This document shows, in pieces, positions 57,626-64,000 of a stretch of DNA of 64,000 nt. A program made the translations under genes and the position numbers. The notes under the pieces were generated by a model that was not told where the DNA came from, ran no database searches, and worked only from the letters and a program-made list of their open reading frames with translations. Within the stretch, counting starts at the first letter, position 1, and each line of letters opens with the position of its first letter. Source of the stretch: CAADGU01 sp964581605 (GTDB lineage: Bacteria; Chloroflexota; Anaerolineae; Promineifilales; Promineifilaceae); NCBI GenBank assembly GCA_964581605.1, contig CAZOPF010000003.1:1-64000 (forward strand). Reading direction: 5' to 3'.

Positions 57626-58417
57626 TCAGGCCAGAGAACGGCCAACGGCCGTTGCCACCGCCCGCACACTCTCCACAAATTGCGGTAACATCGCCAGCGG
57701 CAGCGACTGTTCCCCATCAGACAGAGCCGCTACCGGCTCAGGGTGAAACTCCACCAGCAGCCCATCGGCTCCGGCGGCAACGGCCGCCCGTGCCGCCGGC
57801 AGCACCAGACCGGCACGCCCGGTAGCATGGCTGGGATCGGCTATGACCGGATAAGTGGAAATTTGTTTGAGCAAGGAGATAGCGTTGGTGTCCAACGTGT
57901 TACGTGTGGCTGTTTCAAAAGTGCGGATACCCCGCTCACACAAAATGATGCGCCGGTTACCCCGGCTGGCGATATGTTCGGCCGCCTGCACCCACTCGGC
58001 AATGGTTGACATAAAGCCACGCTTGAGCATGACTGGTTTGTTCAGCTCCCCTACCCGCCACAACAATGGGTAATGCTGCATATTGCGGCTGCCAATCTGA
58101 ATGATATCTGCATATTCAGCTACCAGCGGCACATGCTCCACCGCCAACGCTTCGGTGACCACCAGCAGCCCGTATCGGTCGGCCGCATCGCGCAATATCT
58201 CCAGCCCTTCCACGCCCAATCCCTGAAAGCTGTGCGGTGACGTGCGCGGTTTGAATGCGCCACCACGCATGATCTTAATCCCGGCAGCGGCCAAATTTTC
58301 GGCGATCACGGCCGTTTGCCCCACACTCTCCACCGCACATGGCCCGGCCATCAAAACGACTGCCTCACCACCAATTGTTACTTCCGGCGAAATCATTATC
58401 GGCTGATACTCGTTCAT
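57626..58417 (-). CDS. aroF: 3-Deoxy-7-phosphoheptulonate synthase, AroF/KDO8P-synthase type
   Basis: 263 residues, TIM barrel: MAGPCAVES, IMRGGAFKPRTSPHSFQGLG, IQIGSRNMQHYPLL, MLKRGFMSTIAEW, LCERGIRTF, IADPSHATGR and the final VEFHPEPVAALSDGEQSL. It lacks the N-terminal ferredoxin-like regulatory domain and so is the short form. It joins PEP and erythrose 4-phosphate to start aromatic amino acid synthesis. It sits before the cyclase-family gene on the same strand, 35 bases away. Confidence 0.95.
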   Translation of the reverse strand: MNEYQPIMISPEVTIGGEAVVLMAGPCAVESVGQTAVIAENLAAAGIKIMRGGAFKPRTSPHSFQGLGVEGLEILRDAADRYGLLVVTEALAVEHVPLVAEYADIIQIGSRNMQHYPLLWRVGELNKPVMLKRGFMSTIAEWVQAAEHIASRGNRRIILCERGIRTFETATRNTLDTNAISLLKQISTYPVIADPSHATGRAGLVLPAARAAVAAGADGLLVEFHPEPVAALSDGEQSLPLAMLPQFVESVRAVATAVGRSLA

Positions 58418-58584
58418 TCATTACCTGATCCGCGAATGACGCGAAAAATGTGAGGATGTGTCAAAGGTAAATTTGTGCGATTCGTGTCATTCATGGGTTC
58501 TACCACAAACTTTCAAAACGTTTTGAACGAATTGTAGCAAAGAGGGGCGGTTCGTGTCAATTTTCACAAACAAAACCTTGTGCC
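58418..58584. other. Short region between aroF and the assembly gap
   Basis: Contains a GCGAATGACGCGAAAAATG / TTCGTGTCATTCATGGG imperfect palindrome of the stutter type, then unique sequence up to the N run. No credible gene; the frame that crosses the N run is artificial. Confidence 0.5.
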
Positions 58585-58684
58585 NNNNNNNNNNNNNNNN
58601 NNNNNNNNNNNNNNNNNNNNNNNNNNNNNNNNNNNNNNNNNNNNNNNNNNNNNNNNNNNNNNNNNNNNNNNNNNNNNNNNNNNN
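58585..58684. other. Assembly gap, 100 N
   Basis: Exactly 100 undetermined bases, the usual placeholder for a scaffold gap of unknown size. It cuts the lipoprotein gene that begins at 59095. Confidence 0.98.
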
Positions 58685-59095
58685 AAAATCATCGCCACCC
58701 CGGCTGACTGTAGCAACATCTGGCGGGTCTATTGGGAAATCCAGAGTGTCTACCAGGCCACAGGGAACATTTGCCTGCGGCACAGAACTGTGAAGAACTG
58801 TCACACGGGGGTTGCCGGCGATGGTAAGGGGCACGGCCGTTGCTGTGGGTGTTGCCAATGGTGTAGCTGTCGGGGTCACGGTGGGGATCTCCGTGGGCTG
58901 GATTATAGGTGTGGCAGTATGTGCGGTAGTGGGGCTGGGAGATGCTGTGTGTGCAGGTTGTGGACGAGTGGGGACGGCCGTTGACCAAGTGGTGACGTTA
59001 CCTTCGCAGCAAGCCACCGAAAGAAGCGCAGGCCAATTGAAAGCCGTTATCATCAGCATAAAGGGGTTGCTGATGCGTTTGAGGATACTCATCAT
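58685..59095 (-). CDS. Lipoprotein, 5' part only (truncated by assembly gap)
   Basis: Start at the ATG pair at 59095/59092. The visible part has a hydrophobic signal (PFMLMITAFNWPALLSVACC), a long Thr/Pro linker, and then the beginning of a folded domain (NPRVTVLHSSVPQANVPCGLVDTLDFPIDPPDVATVSRGGDDF). The Cys-Gly-x-x-DxxDFPIDPP start resembles M23 peptidase lipoproteins of this group, which is a guess. The rest is lost in the N gap; the sequence left of the gap cannot safely be joined. Confidence 0.55.
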
Positions 59096-59224
59096 ACCCT
59101 GATGATAGAACAGTTTTGCATTAGCTGGTAGCCACGATTCCTGAACTAACCGTGGCAACTGCATTTGGGAACTATCAGCCTGTTCCTGTCGTTTGATGAA
59201 TAATTGACTTGCCTGGAGGATCTG

Positions 59225-59974
59225 ATGAGAAGAAAAAGTGGCTGGATAACCACCATGTTCCTATGTTTATTCATCACACTGGCTGCCTGTGGCGGTGAGG
59301 AGATGGCACAGGAAACCAATGAAGAAGCCAGAACCGACGTGGAAGCGACGGGCAGCGAATCGGTGGGTGATGTTCTGCCCACGCCCATCACCGGGGCCAA
59401 GGCATTACCCACACGAGCGAACGTAACCGGCCTGAGGCCGGACATCTTGATCATTGCCCCATCCACTGCATTAACGGCCGTAGACCTGAACACCATTTCC
59501 ACTCAATTGGCGCTGCCCAATGCCCGGTTTGCGCTGGCCTTGTATGGAGATATGGCCCCCATCGGCGTTTTTGATTTTGCAGAGGAGATGGGGGAGTTGA
59601 CGGCCGCGGCGCCAACGGCCGCGCTCGCCACCCCCGAAGCCCTCATATCACCTCTCACCTTAGCCGATGCGTTGGCAGATGGCCTGGCATTGCCCGGCTG
59701 GCGGGTGGATAGTGAACCGCGTTTGATTGTGTTGGTGGTGGATGACACACAACCGGATGAGGGGATGTTGGCGCTGGCGGCAACGGCCGTCTCCCAAAAC
59801 ATGCAACTCGCCATTGTGCAGCCCCCGGAAGCAGCAGATTGGGCAGAAGTAGCGGCAGCGGGAAACGGCCGTGTACTATTGCTCCCAGAAACCCCATCCC
59901 CAGGTGCAGTGGGTGGTTCAATTTTCACTTTGATTACGGAAGCGATCACAGCGATCACGGAAACAGCGCCATAG
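59225..59974 (+). CDS. Uncharacterised lipoprotein paired with a VWA protein
   Basis: 249 residues from the ATG at 59225 with ribosome site GGAGGATCTG. The lipoprotein signal ends FITLAACGGEE. The folded part (LRPDILIIAPSTALTAVDLNTISTQLALPNARFALALYGDMAP, then EPRLIVLVVDD, QLAIVQPPEAAD) has the alternating strand-helix pattern of a VWA-like or Rossmann-like fold, but no complete MIDAS motif. The next gene begins 15 bases later and encodes a VWA lipoprotein, so the two probably act together. Function unknown. Confidence 0.65.
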   Translation: MRRKSGWITTMFLCLFITLAACGGEEMAQETNEEARTDVEATGSESVGDVLPTPITGAKALPTRANVTGLRPDILIIAPSTALTAVDLNTISTQLALPNARFALALYGDMAPIGVFDFAEEMGELTAAAPTAALATPEALISPLTLADALADGLALPGWRVDSEPRLIVLVVDDTQPDEGMLALAATAVSQNMQLAIVQPPEAADWAEVAAAGNGRVLLLPETPSPGAVGGSIFTLITEAITAITETAP

Positions 59975-59989
59975 GGCAGGAGGCAGGCC

Positions 59990-61414
59990 ATGCACCGCCA
60001 GAAATTATTCCAGATAAGCGTGTTTTTGATAACGATGGGCATTTTCACATTTGTCGCCTGCCAATCAGCCGAACCGCAGGTGGTGGAAGTCACCCGTGTT
60101 GTCACCGAAACGGTGGTAGAAACGGTGACAATGGAAGGCGAAGAAGCAGTGATAGAAGTGACGCGGGTCGTCGTCGAAACAGTAGTGGGTGAACCGGAAA
60201 TCGAACCCCCCATTGACGAGCAACAAACCCAGCCCGGCGATTCCCCCTTTTCCAGAGGCAGCGAAGGCGACGCCATCCCCCTGCCCACTCCGGCCACCGG
60301 CCCCAAAGTCGAGAACGGCATATCACCGTTGGCTGCCACAACCAACGATGGGGTACGGGCGGCCGTAGACATTCCCCTGGCCGAAAGCAGCCGCCTCAGC
60401 GCCGGGGTGGTGAATGACAATGAACAGTGGGCCGACTATCTGGCCTATCTGCAAGCATACCCTGCCGCCGACATCATCCCTCTGGATGTCAGCGAGCGGC
60501 ACACCATTCAACTGCTGGATGCGGCGGGGCAGCCCATACCGGGGGCGCTGGTGCAGATCACGACCAATGGCGAATCGGTGACGGCGCTGCGCACGCACAG
60601 TGATGGTTCAGCCCTGTTTTTCCCGCGCCTCTATGACCTGCCAGCGGGCAACTACCTGGCAACGGCCGTGTATGGAGAGCAAACTGTTTCCCTTCCCCTG
60701 GCAACCGGCGGCGTTGGCGACACATGGCAACTGGTCTTAGGCGCGGAACAGGAGGCGGCTACGGCCGTGCCTCTGGACATCCTCTTCCTCATAGACGCCA
60801 CCGGCAGCATGGATGACGAGATCCGCCAGCTCAAAGACAACATGGTGGCCATCGCCATGCAAATCAACGCCCTGCCTTCCCAGCCCGATGTTCGCTTCGG
60901 TTTCGTCACCTACCGCGACCGCACCGACGATCTACTGCTCAACGTCCATCCATTCACGGCCGAATTAGAATCATTCGTCGCCGCTCTGGCCGACATCGAA
61001 GCCTACGGTGGCGGCGACTACCCAGAAGATTTACACGCCGGGCTTTTCAGCGCCATCCAGGCAATAGATTGGCGGCAGGAAGGCAGCGTCAGCCTCATCT
61101 TTCTCATTGCCGATGCCCCGCCCCACCTGGATTACCCCGACCAGGATGATTACACCGTCCATCTGCGGCAAGCAATGGCCCAAGGGATCAAGATTTACCC
61201 CATCGCCAGCAGCGGATTGGATACGCAGGGGGAGTACATTTTCCGGCAGTTGGCACAGGTGACGAACGGCCGTTTCATCTTCCTCAACCCCGGCAATCCC
61301 GATGTTGGTACCGGTGATGAATCAACTTTTGTCGTTACCAATTTTGCCGTGGCTGACCTGGATAACCTGATTGTGCAAATTGTGACCGAAGAATTAGCCC
61401 CGTTGAACCCCTGA
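59990..61414 (+). CDS. VWA-domain lipoprotein
   Basis: 474 residues. Lipoprotein signal ending FTFVACQSAEP, a Val/Thr/Glu-rich stalk (VVEVTRVVTETVVETVTM), then a carboxypeptidase-like Ig domain (LLDAAGQPIPGALVQITTNGES ... YLATAVYGEQTVSL) and, from about residue 260, a VWA domain with the metal site DATGSMDDEIRQL, the threonine region GGGDYPEDLHAGLF, and FLIADAPPHLD. Surface-displayed VWA proteins bind other proteins through the metal. It follows its likely partner by 15 bases and ends at a strong terminator. Confidence 0.85.
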   Translation: MHRQKLFQISVFLITMGIFTFVACQSAEPQVVEVTRVVTETVVETVTMEGEEAVIEVTRVVVETVVGEPEIEPPIDEQQTQPGDSPFSRGSEGDAIPLPTPATGPKVENGISPLAATTNDGVRAAVDIPLAESSRLSAGVVNDNEQWADYLAYLQAYPAADIIPLDVSERHTIQLLDAAGQPIPGALVQITTNGESVTALRTHSDGSALFFPRLYDLPAGNYLATAVYGEQTVSLPLATGGVGDTWQLVLGAEQEAATAVPLDILFLIDATGSMDDEIRQLKDNMVAIAMQINALPSQPDVRFGFVTYRDRTDDLLLNVHPFTAELESFVAALADIEAYGGGDYPEDLHAGLFSAIQAIDWRQEGSVSLIFLIADAPPHLDYPDQDDYTVHLRQAMAQGIKIYPIASSGLDTQGEYIFRQLAQVTNGRFIFLNPGNPDVGTGDESTFVVTNFAVADLDNLIVQIVTEELAPLNP

Positions 61415-61421
61415 AAAGAGT

Positions 61422-61449
61422 AAGAGGCCAAGCTCTCGCTTGGCCTCTT
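61422..61449 (+). terminator. Terminator after the VWA gene
   Basis: AAGAGGCCAAG, a six-base loop (CTCTCG) and CTTGGCCTCTT form a perfect 11-bp stem starting eight bases beyond the stop codon. Confidence 0.8.
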
Positions 61450-61790
61450 GCTATGGAAGTAAACGTATAACCTGTGAAGTAAACCAGGCAGGGCGCCCGC
61501 TTTACAACAACCCGATTCAACAACTCGCCAGGGCCGCCACCGTGGACATGGCTTAGGCCCAATACCCCTGGCAGGATATTAGCGCCACCCCGATCAAAAA
61601 AATGTTAAGTGAAGCCGTCTAAAAGCGCCGTCGGAGAGTTCAACTCTACCACTTATCTTTGGCTGCCGGGACTGCTCCACAGAGCCGTCACCAGGTCAAA
61701 CCTTTTTATTTACTTGTTTGACTCGTCGCGCCTGCTTTGTTACGGCGGCTTCTAGCTCTAATAATATGCCAGAAACCTGGATTTCCTAAG
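61450..61790. other. Region without a recognised gene
   Basis: About 340 bases, between the VWA terminator and the epimerase gene. Neither strand has a frame with coding character, and I find no tmRNA, RNase P, SRP or riboswitch signature. It is of unusual base composition for this window and free of stutter repeats, so an unlisted small RNA cannot be excluded. Confidence 0.4.
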
Positions 61791-61825
61791 TGTCAGATGT
61801 CATAGCGAAAATATGACATTTGTCA
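61791..61825 (-). terminator. Hairpin after the epimerase gene
   Basis: TGTCAGATGTCAT (61791-61803) and ATGACATTTGTCA (61813-61825) pair with two imperfect positions. It lies directly downstream of the methylmalonyl-CoA epimerase stop codon. Confidence 0.6.
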
Positions 61826-61826
61826 A

Positions 61827-62369
61827 TCAGCCATCTTCCGATGAAGAATCTTCGTGACGGCCGTGCCGGATGCCAGAGAGGAACGCTTTGGCCCCGGTGG
61901 TATACAGTGTACGGCCGTCGCGTAATCGCTGCCGCACCCTTTCTTTAGATTCAGCGGGTACGGCCGTTGCCGGCAACTCATAAAGCTCCACCAACACCCC
62001 ACCTGTACCCTTCGGATGCACAAACGCAATCTTCTTCCCATCCGCACTCATTGTCGGCTCTTCGTTAATCAACGGCACATTCGCCTTCTTCAACCGGGCC
62101 AACGTCGCCGCCATGTCATCCACCTCAAAACAAATGTGGTGCATCCCCGGCCCCCGCTTCTCCAGATACTTTGCCACCCCGCTGGCCGGATCAATCGGTT
62201 CCAGCAGTTCAATATCGCTCTCCCCCACCGGAATAAACGCCACATCCACCCCCTGTTCCGCCACCCGCTCCTGATGGCTGACCTCCAACCCCAACGCCGC
62301 CGCCCAAAAGCCGGTCGCGTCCTCCAATTTCGGCACCACAATCGCAATATGGCTGATTTTCTTAATCAT
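61827..62369 (-). CDS. mce: Methylmalonyl-CoA epimerase with C-terminal extension
   Basis: 180 residues. The vicinal-oxygen-chelate fold is plain to about residue 135: ISHIAIVVPKLEDATGFW, then MHHICFEVDDMAATLARLK, and KIAFVHPKGTGGVLVELYE. His and Glu residues in these segments bind the metal. It interconverts methylmalonyl-CoA epimers ahead of the mutase encoded directly upstream. About 45 extra residues (from AVPAESKERVRQRL) are basic and unlike the family, possibly repeat-derived: they contain two octamer-encoded sites. Confidence 0.92.
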   Translation of the reverse strand: MIKKISHIAIVVPKLEDATGFWAAALGLEVSHQERVAEQGVDVAFIPVGESDIELLEPIDPASGVAKYLEKRGPGMHHICFEVDDMAATLARLKKANVPLINEEPTMSADGKKIAFVHPKGTGGVLVELYELPATAVPAESKERVRQRLRDGRTLYTTGAKAFLSGIRHGRHEDSSSEDG

Positions 62370-62407
62370 CGGTTTTTCCTGCTGTCACGCGATTTTGCAA
62401 AATCGCG

Positions 62408-64000
62408 TTACAAATCTATATTCGGTTGATACTCCCCCCACACACCGCGCAGCGTATGGCAAATTTCGCCCAACGTCACATCCTGTTCCACGCACTCCAC
62501 AAAAAGCGGCATCAAATTTTCCGAAGACGAAGCCGCCTGCGCCAGTTGGCCGCGCAGTTCCGCCACCTTTGTGTTGTCTCTTGCATCCCGCAAAGCCGCC
62601 AGATGCGCCCGCTGCCCGGCCTCCATTGCCGGGTCTAACTTCATCATCTCAATGCTCAACTGCTCATCGGCCTGCACAAACTTGTTCACGCCCACCACAA
62701 TCTCCTGTTCCTCTTCCAACGCCCGCTGGAATTGGTAGGCTGCTTCCTGAATTTCGCGCTGCACATAGCCCGCTTCAATCGCCGTCAACATGCCGCCCAT
62801 CTCATCAATGATTTTGATGTATTCGGTGGCGCGGCTTTCCAATTCATCCGTCAGGTATTCGATGTAATACGAACCGGCCAGCGGGTCAATGGTGTCCCCC
62901 ACGCCGCTCTCGTAGGCGATGATTTGTTGGGTGCGTAGGGCAATTTGGGCGGCTTCGGCGGTGGGCAGGGCCAGGGCTTCGTCACGGCCGTTGGTGTGCA
63001 AACTCTGCGTCCCCCCCAGCACCGCCGCCAACGCCTGCAACGCCACCCTTACCACATTATTCTCCGGCTGCTGCGCCGTCAACGTGCTGCCCGCCGTCTG
63101 CGTATGGAAGCGCAACTGCCAGCTTTTAGGGTTCTTCGCGCCAAACCGCTCGCGCATGATCCTGGCCCACAAACGGCGGGCGGCGCGGAATTTGGCGACC
63201 TCCTCCAAAAAGTTGTTGTGCGCATTAAAGAAAAAGGAGATTTGATCGGCGAAGTTGTCCACATCCAGCCCGGCATCAATGGCCGCCTGCACATAGGTAA
63301 TGCCATCGGCCAGTGTGAAGGCGATCTCCTGCACGGCCGTGCTGCCCGCCTCCCGAATGTGATACCCCGACACGGAAATGGTGTTCCAATGGGGCACTTC
63401 GCGGGCGCAATAGTCAAACACATCGGTAATCAACCGCATAGACGGCCGGAGCGGGAAAATATACGTCCCCCGCGCAATGTACTCTTTAAGAATGTCATTT
63501 TGAATCGTGCCACGCAATTTGTTGGCGGGTACACCTTGCTGTTTACCCACCGCAATCACCATCGCCAGCAAAATGGCGGCCGGCGCATTGATGGTCATGC
63601 TGATGCTCACCTTATCCAGCGGAATGCCATCCAGCAAAATTTGCATGTCGCGTAAACTTGGGATGCTCACGCCCACCTTGCCCACCTCGCCCAACGCCAT
63701 CGGGTCATCCGCGTCATAGCCAATCTGCGTGGGCAAATCAAACGCCACCGACAGGCCGGTTTGCCCCTGGGCCAGCAGGAATTTGTAGCGTTGGTTGGAT
63801 TCAACGGCCGTGCCAAAACCCGCATACTGCCGCATCGTCCAAAACCGCCCCCGGTACATCGTCGGCTGCACCCCCCGCGTAAACGGGTATTCGCCTGGAA
63901 ACCCTAGCTTCTCTTCATAATCAGAGTCAGGGTGTGACAGCAAATAAATGGGGGCAATTTCAATGTTGGAGGAGGTTGTAAACGGGTTTTTCCTTTCAGG
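62408..64000 (-). CDS. Methylmalonyl-CoA mutase, catalytic (large) subunit, 5' end beyond window
   Basis: At least 531 residues. The frame stays open past the TTG at 63943 to the window edge, reading NPFTTSSNIEIAPIYLLSHP, so the gene starts outside. The catalytic barrel is clear: GEYPFTRGVQPTMYRGR, VSISMTINAPAAILLAM, SGYHIREAGSTAVQEIAFT, FHTQTAGSTLTAQQPENNVVR. It ends at GVWGEYQPNIDL without the B12-binding domain, so it is the split type needing a separate small subunit. It rearranges methylmalonyl-CoA and succinyl-CoA. Epimerase follows 38 bases later on the same strand. Confidence 0.95.
   Translation of the reverse strand, partial: PERKNPFTTSSNIEIAPIYLLSHPDSDYEEKLGFPGEYPFTRGVQPTMYRGRFWTMRQYAGFGTAVESNQRYKFLLAQGQTGLSVAFDLPTQIGYDADDPMALGEVGKVGVSIPSLRDMQILLDGIPLDKVSISMTINAPAAILLAMVIAVGKQQGVPANKLRGTIQNDILKEYIARGTYIFPLRPSMRLITDVFDYCAREVPHWNTISVSGYHIREAGSTAVQEIAFTLADGITYVQAAIDAGLDVDNFADQISFFFNAHNNFLEEVAKFRAARRLWARIMRERFGAKNPKSWQLRFHTQTAGSTLTAQQPENNVVRVALQALAAVLGGTQSLHTNGRDEALALPTAEAAQIALRTQQIIAYESGVGDTIDPLAGSYYIEYLTDELESRATEYIKIIDEMGGMLTAIEAGYVQREIQEAAYQFQRALEEEQEIVVGVNKFVQADEQLSIEMMKLDPAMEAGQRAHLAALRDARDNTKVAELRGQLAQAASSSENLMPLFVECVEQDVTLGEICHTLRGVWGEYQPNIDL

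Noticed and set aside
58487..59164. Single lipoprotein frame running through the 100 N
   Set aside because: The N run has unknown length, so the two sides cannot be joined; only the part right of the gap is reported.
61450..61790. tmRNA, RNase P RNA or a cobalamin riboswitch for the mutase
   Set aside because: No tag frame, P4 or B12-box signature seen, and the region lies downstream, not upstream, of the mutase and epimerase genes.

Overview
The window looks like a chromosomal scaffold (one 100-base N gap at 58585-58684) from an uncultured member of the Chloroflexota, probably near Anaerolineae/Ardenticatenia. That placement is an inference. It rests on GC-rich sequence, proline/threonine-rich lipoproteins ending in LAAC lipoboxes, a split methylmalonyl-CoA mutase, T-box regulation, a bacterial-type carotenoid operon with a P450, and many small toxin-antitoxin genes. 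There is no rRNA, phage or CRISPR array.

Layout. 69-14419 (minus strand) is a glycine betaine uptake and demethylation region: GntR regulator, MttB-family methyltransferase, FAD/GcvT oxidoreductase, EtfB, EtfA, then ProX, ProV and ProW. The ProW gene is cut off from ProX-ProV by an island at 2180-5320 holding a VapC/Phd pair, a small unknown gene, two repeat elements and a type II restriction-modification pair. 14719-18036 (plus) has a TumE-like pair, a 4-hydroxybutyryl-CoA dehydratase (AbfD), DinB and DUF1638 genes. 18046-27195 mixes a MazF/RHH pair, an EamA exporter, BchI/BchD-like chelatase subunits, a glycerophosphodiesterase, dnaN, an acyl-CoA dehydrogenase and a decayed PemK toxin. 27249-29417 is pyrC-pyrB behind a terminator that suggests attenuation. 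29866-37013 carries stress and envelope proteins, a phosphatase-like/propeller membrane protein and two DinB-fold proteins. 37247-43295 is a carotenoid operon (crtB, crtI, P450, GT2, lycopene cyclase) with a clear promoter. 43599-47425 has a lysyl-oxidase lipoprotein and an orphan PPDK-N-like protein. 47650-54921 holds a nucleotidyltransferase pair, dnaG, rpoD and leuS. 54979-56642 has a death-like-domain membrane protein, a T-box module and two tRNA-Ala genes. 56715-64000 has a cyclase, DAHP synthase, lipoproteins, and methylmalonyl-CoA epimerase and mutase.

Two sequence-wide patterns stand out. The palindromic octamer ACGGCCGT occurs about 125 times by my reading, against one or two expected, in all frames and between genes; it is missing from the restriction-modification/toxin island. 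Second, most short intergenic gaps, even inside operons, are filled by imperfect palindromes built from stuttering 6-12 base words. They fall in about a dozen word families and in places run into coding sequence, lengthening C-termini and adding 28 in-frame codons to the P450.

Metabolically the genes fit an osmolyte- and organic-acid-using heterotroph: betaine is taken up and demethylated with electrons passed to ETF, C4 and propionyl-type CoA esters are handled by AbfD, acyl-CoA dehydrogenase and the methylmalonyl-CoA pair, and a beta-carotene/xanthophyll-glycoside pathway protects the membrane.
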